A stretch of DNA of 64,000 bases, taken from positions 186,001 through 250,000 of the forward strand of contig JACRMS010000037.1 of NCBI GenBank assembly GCA_016214845.1. Reading direction: 5' to 3'. The DNA is from Nitrospirota bacterium. Lineage in GTDB: Bacteria; Nitrospirota; Thermodesulfovibrionia; UBA6902. The notes below the pieces were generated by a model. That model ran no database searches. It had not been told where the DNA came from and saw only the letters and a list, made by a program, of their open reading frames with translations. Shown one piece after another: positions 46,151 through 55,253 of the stretch; the first letter of the stretch is position 1; the number at the start of each line of letters is the position of its first letter. Position numbers and translations under genes: made by a program.

Positions 46151-46924
46151 ATGCTTTTCAAACTTATTGAACTCTTTGGCGCTCTCATAGAGAAGCCTGT
46201 TGAAGGCATCGGCAGGTGCATGCTTCTCCTTTATTCCATTTTTAAAGAAATATTCAAGCTTCCCTTTGAGATAAGAAACCTTTTAAAACAGATGCAGGAG
46301 ATAGGCGTTAATTCGCTGCCGGTAGTCCTGATCACGGCGGTGTTTACGGGCATGGTGCTTGCGCTTCAAAGCTTCACGGGTTTCAAGCGGTTCGGCGCAG
46401 AGGGGCTTGTCGGTTCCGTGGTCGCGCTTTCAATGACGAGAGAACTCGGCCCGGTCCTTTCAGCTTTGATTGTCACGGGGCGTGCGGGCGCTGCTATGGC
46501 GGCGGAACTGGGCACAATGAAGGTCACCGAACAGATTGACGCCCTTGAGACGCTTGCAACGAACCCGGTGAAATATCTGGTTGTCCCGAGATTTTTGTCG
46601 GGAATGATAATGCTCCCCGCGCTTGCTATTGTTACCGATATAGTAGGCATCATAGGCGGTTATTTTGTTACAGTTGTTCTTCTTGGCGCAAGCTCAAAGG
46701 CTTACTTGAGGGCCACATGGGATTACCTCGAAATGCATGATATATACAACGGGCTGATCAAGGCATGTTTTTTCGGCGCGGCCTTTACGCTTATCAGTTG
46801 TTACAAGGGTTTTTATACAAGAGGCGGCGCTGAAGGCGTCGGGCGCGCGACGACCGGCGCTGTGGTTGCGTCGTCGATGACCATTCTTATATCCGACTAT
46901 TTCCTGTCGTCGTGGCTGTTCTGA
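46151..46924 (+). CDS. mlaE: MlaE-type phospholipid ABC transporter permease
   Basis: A 257-residue permease of the MlaE/YrbE family (about five helices). Conserved stretches are IGVNSLPVVLITAVFTGMVLALQ, SMTRELGPVLSALIVTGRAG and AAMAAELGTMKVTEQIDALE, which includes the coupling helix. With MlaF and MlaD it moves phospholipids between inner and outer membrane. The ATG at 46151 is chosen over a start in rodA at 46097. It is joined to mlaF by a one-base stop/start overlap. Confidence 0.93.
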   Translation: MLFKLIELFGALIEKPVEGIGRCMLLLYSIFKEIFKLPFEIRNLLKQMQEIGVNSLPVVLITAVFTGMVLALQSFTGFKRFGAEGLVGSVVALSMTRELGPVLSALIVTGRAGAAMAAELGTMKVTEQIDALETLATNPVKYLVVPRFLSGMIMLPALAIVTDIVGIIGGYFVTVVLLGASSKAYLRATWDYLEMHDIYNGLIKACFFGAAFTLISCYKGFYTRGGAEGVGRATTGAVVASSMTILISDYFLSSWLF

Positions 46925-47685
46925 TGATAGAGCTTATTGACATATATAAATCCTTTGAAGGCAAGGAAGTCCTGCGCGGAGTGGATCTGAAAGTTGAAAA
47001 GGGAGAGAGCGTTGTTGTGATCGGCGGCAGCGGCTCCGGCAAGAGCGTGTTGCTTAAGCATATCATCGGGCTCTTGAAACCGGACAAGGGGACCGTGATA
47101 ATTGACTCAACCGATCTGTCGCAGCTTGATGCAGATGCGCTGAATGAGATCAGGAAAAAGTTCGGGATGCTGTTTCAGGCTGCCGCGTTGTTTGATTCCA
47201 TGAGCGTGTGGGAGAATGTAGGGTTCGGCTTAAAGCGTCATACGCATATGTCCGATACGGACATAAAAGAGGCCGCCGTTCAAAAGCTCAAAATGGTGGG
47301 CCTTGTCGGTGTTGAGGACCTGATGCCTTCCGAGCTGTCAGGAGGAATGCGCAAAAGAGTGGGCCTTGCCAGGGCAATTGCAATGGAACCGGAGATACTC
47401 CTTTATGATGAGCCCACCACGGGGCTGGACCCGATCATGGCCGACGCAATTAACGACCTCATCATAGAGATGAGAGAAAGATTAAATGTTACGTCCGTTG
47501 CGATCACACACGACATGAAGAGCGCGTACAAGATTGCAGATACGATTGCCATGCTTTATAATGGTGTGATTATCGCCAAGGGAAAGACAGAGGAGATCAA
47601 AAATACTTCGGACCCCGTTGTCAGGCAATTCATTGAAGGCAGGGCGGTGGGGCCCATTCATCTTGAAGGCATTGAAAGGCGATGA
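46924..47685 (+). CDS. mlaF: MlaF-type ABC transporter ATP-binding protein
   Basis: A 253-residue ABC ATPase with Walker A VIGGSGSGKSVL, Q-loop LFQAAALFDSMSVWENVGF, signature SELSGGMRKRVGLARA, Walker B ILLYDEPTTGLDP and H-loop ITHDMKS. It energises the MlaE permease. After this gene the operon is interrupted by a 155-bp repeat element (47707-47861) before mlaD. Confidence 0.95.
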   Translation: MIELIDIYKSFEGKEVLRGVDLKVEKGESVVVIGGSGSGKSVLLKHIIGLLKPDKGTVIIDSTDLSQLDADALNEIRKKFGMLFQAAALFDSMSVWENVGFGLKRHTHMSDTDIKEAAVQKLKMVGLVGVEDLMPSELSGGMRKRVGLARAIAMEPEILLYDEPTTGLDPIMADAINDLIIEMRERLNVTSVAITHDMKSAYKIADTIAMLYNGVIIAKGKTEEIKNTSDPVVRQFIEGRAVGPIHLEGIERR

Positions 47686-47706
47686 GCAATTATCAACAAA
47701 TAGAAT

Positions 47707-47861
47707 GTGTCCATTTACCGTCATTCCCGCAGTTTGTTGAGCGGGAATCCAGTTTTATTAAAATAAGTTCTGGATGCCCGATTAAAGACCCCCGATTACG
47801 AAATTCGAGGGCAGGCTTCGGGCATGACAAAATTAATAAATAGCAATTTATGGACAGACAC
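47707..47861. repeat. Palindromic MITE-like element between mlaF and mlaD
   Basis: The element is bounded by GTGTCCAT at the left and ATGGACAGACAC at the right (imperfect terminal inverted repeats). Inside, GTCATTCCCGC with GCGGGAAT forms one hairpin and GGATGCCCG with CGGGCATGAC another. Another copy of the internal type may be present at 49425-49520. No coding capacity. Confidence 0.65.
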
Positions 47862-47900
47862 TAAAGAATCAACAATGGGAAATTCCTTAATTGAACTAAT

Positions 47901-49370
47901 ATGAAAAATGTCTCCGCAGAACTGAAGGTCGGTATCTTTGCAATCACGGTGATCATTATTCTCTCGTATATGACGTTCAAGGTCGGGAGAATGCCCTTTA
48001 TGTGGGAGAAGGGATACAAGCTTTACGCTGAATTTGATGACGCAAGCGGTCTTGATGAAAGGTCCCGTGTTAAACTCGCGGGCGTTGACGTCGGGATAAT
48101 TGAAAAGATCGATCTTGCGGACGGCAAGGCAAGGCTCACGCTCATCATCAATCCTGACGTTAAGCTTTACAAAAATACAAGGGCGTCTTTGAAGATGTCC
48201 GGTCTTCTCGGCGACAAGTACCTTGCCCTTTCAAGAGGCACGCCTGATCAGCCGCTTCTGAGATCAGGCGACACGATAACGGATGTCACACGCGCTGCCG
48301 ATATCGAAGAGCTTGCGAAAAAGATGACATCCGCCGCGTCGGACATCAGCGCGCTTGCGACAAGCCTGAAAGATGTTTTTGGAGAAAAAGAGAAGCAGAC
48401 TTTTACGGAGACGCTCAATAATCTCAGGGACATCACCCGCGACGTCAAGCAGATCACAAAAGAGAACAAGGATTCTTTGCGCAAGATAATTGCCCAGCTT
48501 GAAGTATTTACAAAGGCGCTTTCGGAAAAGGGCCCCGGATTCGTAGACGATATGAGCAGGGTCGGGAAGAATCTGGGAGATAAGGGGCCGAAGCTTTTAG
48601 ATGACATGAGCAAGCTTGTAAATGATCTGAAAGAAGTAGTGGAGGAAAACAGATACGCGTTTAAGGAGAGCATGGAGAACCTGAGGACCGGTTCAAAGTC
48701 AGTGACCGAGATTGCCCGGAAGATAGAGAGCGGAGAGGGGACCCTCGGCAAGCTTGTAAAGGATGAAAAGCTTTACAACTCCCTGAGCAAGGTTTCGGAT
48801 GAGGTAGGCAAGTCGCTTGACGTCGCAAGCGGGATGAGGACCTTCCTTGATTTCCATACCGAATATAACACGGGTGAGGCGGAATGGAAGGGGTACTTTG
48901 ACCTCACACTGCAGCCCAAAAAGGACAAATACTATATTCTCGGCGTCGTAGCTGACCCGAAGGGTTCGGTTGAGACCACGGACAAAATAATAAACGGCGT
49001 TGAAACAACCGAGGAGGAAACAAAAAGTAAAATAGAGTTTTCCGCCCAGTACGCGCAGCGGTTTGAGGACCTCGCGCTAAGGATAGGAATGACGGAAAAC
49101 ACCTTCGGCTTCGGCGCGGACTATTTTTTTAACAAAGACCTTGGCCGGGCCAAATTTGATATATGGGACCTCAGCGCAAAAGAGGCGGATGCGAAAAGGG
49201 CGCACGCAAGGGTCGGGATTGATTACAGGATGTTCAAATATATTTTTATCAGCACCGGCATTGATAATCTTTTGAATTCCAGCCGGAGGGGGATATATGT
49301 CGGCGGCGGTTTGAAGTTTGAGGACGAGGACTTTAAATACTTATTGGGCAGAATGCCGGCCCTGCGTTAG
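47901..49370 (+). CDS. mlaD: MlaD-family MCE-domain protein with C-terminal beta domain
   Basis: A 489-residue protein. One N-terminal transmembrane helix (about 9-27), MCE domain (about 38-115: YKLYAEFDDASGLDERSRVK, KLAGVDVGIIEKIDL, SLKMSGLLGDKYLAL), a long helical stretch (about 130-300, ISALATSLKDVFGEKEKQTF and on) and a C-terminal 170-residue beta-rich region (SAQYAQRFEDLALRIGMTEN, GFGADYFFNKDLGRAKFD). MlaD in E. coli is 183 residues, so the C-terminal part is an extension that looks like outer-membrane beta strands. It is the lipid-binding subunit for MlaE/MlaF. Confidence 0.88.
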   Translation: MKNVSAELKVGIFAITVIIILSYMTFKVGRMPFMWEKGYKLYAEFDDASGLDERSRVKLAGVDVGIIEKIDLADGKARLTLIINPDVKLYKNTRASLKMSGLLGDKYLALSRGTPDQPLLRSGDTITDVTRAADIEELAKKMTSAASDISALATSLKDVFGEKEKQTFTETLNNLRDITRDVKQITKENKDSLRKIIAQLEVFTKALSEKGPGFVDDMSRVGKNLGDKGPKLLDDMSKLVNDLKEVVEENRYAFKESMENLRTGSKSVTEIARKIESGEGTLGKLVKDEKLYNSLSKVSDEVGKSLDVASGMRTFLDFHTEYNTGEAEWKGYFDLTLQPKKDKYYILGVVADPKGSVETTDKIINGVETTEEETKSKIEFSAQYAQRFEDLALRIGMTENTFGFGADYFFNKDLGRAKFDIWDLSAKEADAKRAHARVGIDYRMFKYIFISTGIDNLLNSSRRGIYVGGGLKFEDEDFKYLLGRMPALR

Positions 49371-49424
49371 CCTCCTGAGGCTGCAGGTTTTTGAAAGTTG
49401 CAAATCTAATGTATGGTCTTGTTA

Positions 49425-49520
49425 TTCCTGCTTGTCCGGAATCTTTCTTACGGAAGGACTCTTGGCAAGCCAACAGTAGGTGCTTTAGGCACGGGAGTGA
49501 CAGCCCCGCAGGACATTTGT
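49425..49520. repeat. ATTCCTGC/GTGACAG dispersed repeat
   Basis: GTTATTCCTGCTTGTCCGGA, an inner stem TTTCTTACGGAAGGA, then GGCACGGGAGTGACAG. It occupies the gap before the FG-GAP gene, and its reading in frame gives an unsupported upstream extension of that gene. Confidence 0.55.
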
Positions 49521-49558
49521 TATGTTGGGACCATAATTCAATTTACACTGGAATAAGT

Positions 49559-49564
49559 TATAAT
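49559..49564 (+). promoter_or_regulatory. -10 element of the 49.6 kb FG-GAP gene
   Basis: TATAAT, predicted +1 near 49571, 21 bases before the ATG at 49592; a weak TTCAAT lies 16 bp upstream. Supports the short start choice. Confidence 0.45.
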
Positions 49565-49591
49565 ATTCCCCGGTTTTACGGAAGAAAACTT

Positions 49592-51358
49592 ATGAAAAAA
49601 AATTGTATAGAATTTATTGTCTTTATTGTTTTTTCCTGCTTTTGTGCTGCGGCGTCTGAAGCCGCTCCTCAAAACACCGGGACGGACAATCCCGTACAAA
49701 GCGTAAAAGAGGCGGTCCTTTCTTATTTTAATCCGGTCAGCGGCGTTGTAACGGATGCTGCGGGCGGAGTTGCGAGAATAAGGCTGGACGGTGAAGTGAG
49801 CGTTAAAAAGGGAATGCGCTTTTCAGTTTTCAGGAAGGGCAGGCCTTTTTATCATCCCATAACAAATGAGTTGATCGCGGACATGGAAGACTTCGCAGGT
49901 GCAGTCGAGGTAAAGGACGAAAAACCGGGTGAGGGATTATATTCCTGTTCTATAGTCCAGGGCGATGTAAAAGCCGGAGACGCCGTCAGGATCTCAACCT
50001 CAAAGATAAAGCTCGCGTTTTTTCAGGACAAGAAATCAGACTGGAAATTGTCCGAGGATTTTTACGGCGCGATAAAAGATTCGGGACGTTTTGAGGTCCT
50101 GGAATCATACGCTTCAACAAGCAGTCCTGAGGATTTAGTGAAACTTGCAAAAGGGCTCGGCGCTGAAGCGATGCTCCTGTTTTCAACGTCTTTTAAAGAT
50201 GAAAAGAAATTTATAAGTACGAGATTGTACTGGACAGAAGACGCAAAGATGTTCGCTGACATAGAAGAAGCTGCGGGCGGCGCAATGAATATGCTCGCTC
50301 CCGCGGAGGAGTTTTTGACCTCTTCTTTATCAAATAAGGAGCCGTGGGGGAGCTATAAGCTTGCCGGGGGCCAGCTTATAGCGGCCGGCGATGTTGATAA
50401 CAACGGCGTTACTGAAATTGTCGTGAGCGACGGTAAAAATATCAGCATCTATAATTTAAAAGAGGACCTTCAGGAATTATGGAACATACCGGGGAACATC
50501 CATGAGAGGCATCTGTCAATAGATGTCATGGATGTGAATAATAACGGCAGGGCTGAAATATTCGTCACCTCCATGATAGAGGGCGGCGCGATAAAGACCA
50601 GCGACGTCAAGGTGAAAGACGACATGAGGATCAAATCATTTGTGCTGGAATATGATCCCTCGTCAGGCTATAAAAGAATAAACGATGATATCCCTTATTT
50701 TCTGAGGGTAAGCGGCAGGACGCTCCTGATGCAAAAGTTCATCCCGGGCAGAATATTTGACGGCCCCGTTTATGAGGCTGAGTGGAAAGACGGAGACTAC
50801 CAGCCCAAGAGGCCCCTTGACCTGCCTGCTGGCGCCAACGTCTACGGTTTTACCTATATCGACTGGCAGGACAAAGGACAAAATCATATGGTGACATTTG
50901 ACGATAAAGGGTATTTGATGATGTATGATCACAACGGGCAGATGGTCTGGCAGAGCGACAAGTCTTGCGGCGACCCTTCCCTCACATTTGAAAGTGATAC
51001 AGGTTCCGTAGCCAATCCAACTAAAAAGTGGGCGGTCCGCGGCAGGCTCATCTCCGTAAAAACAGGACGCGGGCAGGAGATCATAGCGGTAGACAGGACA
51101 CCTGTGGTATCTAATGTGCCGGGGCTCGGAACGGGCGGGGGAGAGGTGCGTTCTTTCTGGTGGAACGGCAGCGCCATGGAGGAGAAGGTGATCCTGTCGG
51201 AGCTTTCAGGCACTGTAACTGATTACTGGATAGAAGGCAAGAAATTGTTTGTTGTCGCCAAAGGCAATTTAATGACATTCGTCAGGAATGCCGTTACAGG
51301 AGAATTATCAAAGGGCAGCATACTTTATTATTATCATTTAGGCGAAGATACCAGATAA
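49592..51358 (+). CDS. Secreted FG-GAP/VCBS repeat protein
   Basis: A 588-residue exported protein. Signal peptide (about 1-24, ending SEAA), a beta domain with FNPVSGVVTDAAGGVARIRL and VKKGMRFSVFRKGRP (about 40-110), a middle alpha/beta domain resembling a FlgT/CsgG-type fold (about 115-210, SGRFEVLESYASTSS), and a C-terminal propeller with FG-GAP motifs DVDNNGVTEIVVSDG, DVNNNGRAEIFVTSM and later WD-like strands. Function unknown; a periplasmic or surface role is likely. GGAAGAA precedes the ATG at 49592. Upstream extension is repeat DNA. Confidence 0.8.
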   Translation: MKKNCIEFIVFIVFSCFCAAASEAAPQNTGTDNPVQSVKEAVLSYFNPVSGVVTDAAGGVARIRLDGEVSVKKGMRFSVFRKGRPFYHPITNELIADMEDFAGAVEVKDEKPGEGLYSCSIVQGDVKAGDAVRISTSKIKLAFFQDKKSDWKLSEDFYGAIKDSGRFEVLESYASTSSPEDLVKLAKGLGAEAMLLFSTSFKDEKKFISTRLYWTEDAKMFADIEEAAGGAMNMLAPAEEFLTSSLSNKEPWGSYKLAGGQLIAAGDVDNNGVTEIVVSDGKNISIYNLKEDLQELWNIPGNIHERHLSIDVMDVNNNGRAEIFVTSMIEGGAIKTSDVKVKDDMRIKSFVLEYDPSSGYKRINDDIPYFLRVSGRTLLMQKFIPGRIFDGPVYEAEWKDGDYQPKRPLDLPAGANVYGFTYIDWQDKGQNHMVTFDDKGYLMMYDHNGQMVWQSDKSCGDPSLTFESDTGSVANPTKKWAVRGRLISVKTGRGQEIIAVDRTPVVSNVPGLGTGGGEVRSFWWNGSAMEEKVILSELSGTVTDYWIEGKKLFVVAKGNLMTFVRNAVTGELSKGSILYYYHLGEDTR

Positions 51359-51384
51359 ATTTTTATTTTTGAGACAAGATACAA

Positions 51385-52095
51385 ATGGATATAAAACACG
51401 CTGCAATCATTATGGACGGCAACGGCCGCTGGGCTGAGATGAGGGGACTCCCCCGCATCGAGGGACACAGAAACGGGGTGAAGAGGGTAAACGAAATAAT
51501 CGACGCCTCTATGGAGATAGGATTAAGTGCGGTCACTTTCTATACGTTCTCAATGGAGAACTGGAACAGACCCGCTGCTGAAGTGAATGCACTCATGCGG
51601 CTTCTTGATAAATACCTCAGGGGCGAAATGCTCAGGCTGCACAAGCTGAATATTGTTTTCAGGGCCATCGGCACAATTGAAAAGCTCCCCTCCGGCATCC
51701 AGAAGCTGCTTCATGATTTTGAAACATTGACAAAAAACAACACCGGGCTGATTGTCACAACCGCGCTCAGTTACGGCGGCAGGACGGAGATAGTAAGCGC
51801 GGTCAAGAAGTTGATTGAAAAAGGCGTCCGGCCTGAAGATATAGATGAAAAATATTTTGAATCTTTCCTTTATACTGTAGGGATACCCGACCCGGATTTA
51901 ATTATACGCACGAGCGGGGAGATGAGGCTGAGCAATTTTCTCCTCTGGCAGTCTGCGTATGCGGAGTTTTATTTTACCGAGACCCTCTGGCCTGACTTCG
52001 GCAGGGCTGAATTTATTTCCGCAATCCGGGAATATCAGGGCAGGGAGCGGCGTTTCGGGGCCTTGCCTGAGAGAGCAAAAAAGGTAAAGACATAA
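51385..52095 (+). CDS. uppS: Undecaprenyl diphosphate synthase
   Basis: A 236-residue cis-prenyltransferase with HAAIIMDGNGRWAEMRG (catalytic Asp11), GHRNGVKRVNEII-type helix, VTFYTFSMENWNRP, and PDLIIRTSGEMRLSNFLLWQ with AYAEFYF. It makes the C55 lipid carrier used by peptidoglycan and sugar transfer enzymes here. It heads uppS-cdsA-dxr-rseP-nudix, a common envelope gene order. Confidence 0.95.
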   Translation: MDIKHAAIIMDGNGRWAEMRGLPRIEGHRNGVKRVNEIIDASMEIGLSAVTFYTFSMENWNRPAAEVNALMRLLDKYLRGEMLRLHKLNIVFRAIGTIEKLPSGIQKLLHDFETLTKNNTGLIVTTALSYGGRTEIVSAVKKLIEKGVRPEDIDEKYFESFLYTVGIPDPDLIIRTSGEMRLSNFLLWQSAYAEFYFTETLWPDFGRAEFISAIREYQGRERRFGALPERAKKVKT

Positions 52096-52137
52096 TAAGG
52101 TAATTTAACAAAATACCGAAAGGATTGATCGGAAAGA

Positions 52138-52953
52138 ATGCAGAAAGAGGGAAAGACAAGTTCGTTTATCAGAAGACATCTAATAGCTGCCTTGGTCCTG
52201 CCGTTTTTAATTTCGTACCTTTATTACTTGCCTCCGGTGCCGTATTTTATTGCCCTGCTGATTGCCGTAGCCATGTTTGCGATGTGGGAATTTTTTGTAA
52301 TGTATAAAGTGCCTGCAAAGATGTATGTGCCGGGAATAGTCTCCGGCGGCATTCTGCTTTTTTTATATTGCCGGTTCCCTGAATATTTTGTAAACGGTGT
52401 TTTTGCCGTTCTGTTCCTCCTTCTTTTTTTCAGACTGTTTTTCATGTCGACCCCGGCAGGATGTATGCGGGATGTCGGTCCTGTCTGGATAGGGATATTT
52501 TATATAGCAGGGTTCCTGAGCTTTCAATGGCTGTTGAGGACCGGGCCATTAGGCACGGAATATATATTCCTGCTTTATACGTCGGTCTGGCTCTCAGACA
52601 GCATGGCTTACTACATCGGAACGTATTTGGGACGGAATAAATTGTATCCAGCGATCAGCCCGAATAAAACTATTGAAGGCGCCTTCGGAAGCGTTCTTGG
52701 CGGGATTCTGGGGATTGTAATTATAAAAACTATTTTTAATCTGTCCATGCTTTCGGCCGCGGCAGTAATAGCAATCGGCGCGGCCATGGGCATATCGTCA
52801 CTGGTCGGCGATCTGATTGAATCCATGTTCAAGAGAGACGCCGGGGTAAAGGACTCAAGCCATCTGATCCCGGCCCACGGCGGGTTGCTTGACAAGCTTG
52901 ACGGCATCCTCGTTGCCGGGCCTGTTCTTTATCTGATTGTGAGGTACTTTTGA
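52138..52953 (+). CDS. cdsA: Phosphatidate cytidylyltransferase
   Basis: A 271-residue membrane enzyme with about seven helices and the CDP-DAG synthase signature at the C-terminus: SDSMAYYIGTYLGRNKL, SPNKTIEGAFGSVLGG and LVGDLIESMFKRDAGVKDSS...HGGLLDKLD. It makes CDP-diacylglycerol from phosphatidate and CTP. It overlaps the dxr start by four bases (TTGA type). Confidence 0.94.
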   Translation: MQKEGKTSSFIRRHLIAALVLPFLISYLYYLPPVPYFIALLIAVAMFAMWEFFVMYKVPAKMYVPGIVSGGILLFLYCRFPEYFVNGVFAVLFLLLFFRLFFMSTPAGCMRDVGPVWIGIFYIAGFLSFQWLLRTGPLGTEYIFLLYTSVWLSDSMAYYIGTYLGRNKLYPAISPNKTIEGAFGSVLGGILGIVIIKTIFNLSMLSAAAVIAIGAAMGISSLVGDLIESMFKRDAGVKDSSHLIPAHGGLLDKLDGILVAGPVLYLIVRYF

Positions 52954-54107
52954 AAAGGCTTTCTATCCTGGGATCAACAGGCTCTATCGGCAGGAACACA
53001 ATTGAGGTGGTCAACAACCATCCCGATAAATTTAAAGTTGTAGGCCTTGCCGCAAGAAACAATATTGAGCTGCTTGAGTCGCAGATACGGACCTTTAAAC
53101 CAAAGGTTGTGGCAGTATATGACGAGTCAGCCGCCGCAGTCCTGAAGAAAAAAGACCTCCGCGTTGAAGTCCTCACCGGAGAGCGGGGACTCATTGAGGT
53201 GGCAACTCTTAATGACACCGATGTGGTTGTCTCCGCTATTGTCGGCTCTGACGGTCTTGTTCCAACGCATGAAGCCATAAAGGCCGGAAAGGACATCGCG
53301 CTTGCGAACAAGGAAGTCCTTGTCATGGCAGGCGGCCTGATCATCGCGGAGGCTGCGAAGCGCGGCGTCAAATTGATACCTGTGGACAGCGAGCACAGCG
53401 CGATCTTTCAGTGCTTAAACGGCAGGGACATGGATGAGGTCCATAAGATCGTATTGACGGCATCTGGAGGCGCATTCCTGAGAATGGATGCATCTGAGCT
53501 TGAGGCGGTAACTCCGGCACAGGCGCTGAAACACCCGACCTGGGCCATGGGCAAAAAGATCACCATAGACTCGGCCTCTCTGATGAACAAGGGGCTTGAG
53601 GTGATCGAGGCGTGCTGGCTTTTTGATATGCCGCCTGAAAAGGTTGACGTGGTCCTTCACCCGCAGAGCATAATACACTCAATGGTCAAGTTCATAGACG
53701 GCAGCGTTATCGCGCATATGTCGGTCCCTGACATGAAAGGCCCGATAAGTTACGCGCTCTCATATCCGCACAGGTTTCAGGGTGTCCTGCCGGCGCTTAA
53801 CCTGCCGGAGGTGAAAGAGCTAACCTTTGAAGAACCGGACCTCAGGAGATTTCCATCGCTTTCCCTGGCATATGACGCGATCAGGGCAGGCGGCACCATG
53901 CCGTGCGTATTGAACGCGGCGAATGAAGTAGCAGTGGGGATGTTCCTTGAAGGGAAAATATCATTTACCTCAATCCCGCGTGTGATTTCCAGAACAATGT
54001 CGGAACACAAGGTCTTAAGTTCTGATACAATTGAAGTAGTGCTAAACGCATCGGAAGGGGCCAAACAAAGGGCCTCGGAGATAGCGGAAGAGTTAAGAAT
54101 TATGTAG
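52950..54107 (+). CDS. dxr: 1-deoxy-D-xylulose-5-phosphate reductoisomerase
   Basis: A 385-residue DXR with NADPH-binding LSILGSTGSIGRNTIEVV, LANKEVLVMAGGLI, the metal/substrate segment PVDSEHSAIFQCL, ASGGAFLRM and HPTWAMGKKITIDSASLMNKG. It catalyses the second MEP-pathway step and supplies isoprenoid precursor to UppS. The start is a TTG overlapping the end of cdsA; its stop lies inside a GTAGGGACGAGGC repeat. Confidence 0.95.
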   Translation: MKRLSILGSTGSIGRNTIEVVNNHPDKFKVVGLAARNNIELLESQIRTFKPKVVAVYDESAAAVLKKKDLRVEVLTGERGLIEVATLNDTDVVVSAIVGSDGLVPTHEAIKAGKDIALANKEVLVMAGGLIIAEAAKRGVKLIPVDSEHSAIFQCLNGRDMDEVHKIVLTASGGAFLRMDASELEAVTPAQALKHPTWAMGKKITIDSASLMNKGLEVIEACWLFDMPPEKVDVVLHPQSIIHSMVKFIDGSVIAHMSVPDMKGPISYALSYPHRFQGVLPALNLPEVKELTFEEPDLRRFPSLSLAYDAIRAGGTMPCVLNAANEVAVGMFLEGKISFTSIPRVISRTMSEHKVLSSDTIEVVLNASEGAKQRASEIAEELRIM

Positions 54108-54131
54108 GGACGAGGCGGCGCCTCGTCCTTT
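54104..54131. repeat. GTAGGGACGAGGC palindromic repeat at the dxr stop
   Basis: ACGAGGCGGCGCCTCGT is a perfect hairpin; its leading GTAGG contains the TAG of dxr (54105-54107). Same theme as the repeat at 26790. Confidence 0.65.
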
Positions 54132-54149
54132 AGAAAGGTAATTTTAATT

Positions 54150-55253
54150 ATGACAGTTTTATGGGCGGTTATTTTTTTCGGGTTGCTGATCTTTTTTCAC
54201 GAGCTCGGGCATTTCATACTTGCAAAGCTTGTTAACGTGAAGGTGCTGAAATTCTCTCTCGGTTTCGGCCCCAAGCTGATCGGCAAAAAGATCGGCGAGA
54301 CAGAATATTTGATCTCTGCCATCCCGCTTGGCGGCTACGTGAAGCCCCTTGGCGAGGAGCCTGGTGAAGAGATGAAGGAAGAAGACAAACCGAGGGCGTT
54401 TAATTTTCAGCCCGTCTGGAAGAGGGTGGCGATCGTCGTTGCGGGGCCGGTCTTTAATATTGTGCTTGCATACATTATTTTTCTGACGTTTCTGAGTTTG
54501 AATTACCCGGTGGCAATACCCAAGCTCGACAGCATGACGTCCACGATCGAAGGAGTTTCTGAAAATTCTCCGGCCCAGAAAGCCGGGCTGAAAAAAGACG
54601 ACACCATCGTGGAGATCAACGGAACAGCCATTATGGACTGGAATGAGATGGCCGATATCTTTTCAAAGAACCCGGGGAAAGAATTAAACCTGAAAGTTAA
54701 AAGAGGCGGTGATCTCATCAATGTACAGATTGTCCCGGAGCCTGCCAAGGCAACAGATGAAAGCGGCAAGGAGATCACGGTCGGCAGGATAGGCATTTCA
54801 AAAAAACTTGATGTAAATCTGGTACAGAGCGAAAGCATCTTCAGCGCGCCATTTAAAGCGGTGGAAGCCGTATACCACTGGTGTTACCTCACAATCGAAG
54901 TCGTGGTCAAGTTGTTCACCGGCTCGGTCTCGTCGAAACAGGTCGGCGGCCCGATATTGATTGTTGACGCCGCATCCAAGGCGGCTGCGGTCGGGGCCTT
55001 TGCCTATTTCAATTTTATCGCCATCATCAGCATCAACCTCGCGGTCCTCAACCTGCTGCCGGTCCCTGTCCTTGACGGCGGCCACATCATGTTTTTCACC
55101 ATCGAGGCCGTAAGAGGCAAGCCTTTGAGTGAAAAGATAATGGGCATCGCAAACAAGATCGGCATGGCTTTACTGATGATGTTGATCGCCTTTGTTTTTT
55201 ATAACGACATCGTGAGGATCGTGGTCCCCTGGGTGCAGAAGAGTATGCAATGA
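54150..55253 (+). CDS. rseP: RseP-type site-2 zinc metalloprotease
   Basis: A 367-residue intramembrane protease: HELGHF in helix 1 (His17, Glu18, His21), FGPKLIG/GGYVKPLGE, one PDZ domain (about 128-210, ENSPAQKAGLKKDDTIVEIN) and NLLPVPVLDGGHIMFF in the third helix. It cuts transmembrane anti-sigma factors or signal peptide remnants. E. coli RseP has two PDZ domains; this one shows a single PDZ. AAAGG precedes the ATG. Confidence 0.94.
   Translation: MTVLWAVIFFGLLIFFHELGHFILAKLVNVKVLKFSLGFGPKLIGKKIGETEYLISAIPLGGYVKPLGEEPGEEMKEEDKPRAFNFQPVWKRVAIVVAGPVFNIVLAYIIFLTFLSLNYPVAIPKLDSMTSTIEGVSENSPAQKAGLKKDDTIVEINGTAIMDWNEMADIFSKNPGKELNLKVKRGGDLINVQIVPEPAKATDESGKEITVGRIGISKKLDVNLVQSESIFSAPFKAVEAVYHWCYLTIEVVVKLFTGSVSSKQVGGPILIVDAASKAAAVGAFAYFNFIAIISINLAVLNLLPVPVLDGGHIMFFTIEAVRGKPLSEKIMGIANKIGMALLMMLIAFVFYNDIVRIVVPWVQKSMQ

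Noticed and set aside
49391-49591. Upstream extension of the FG-GAP protein
   Set aside because: Translation of a dispersed repeat; signal peptide, Shine-Dalgarno sequence and -10 element support the ATG at 49592.
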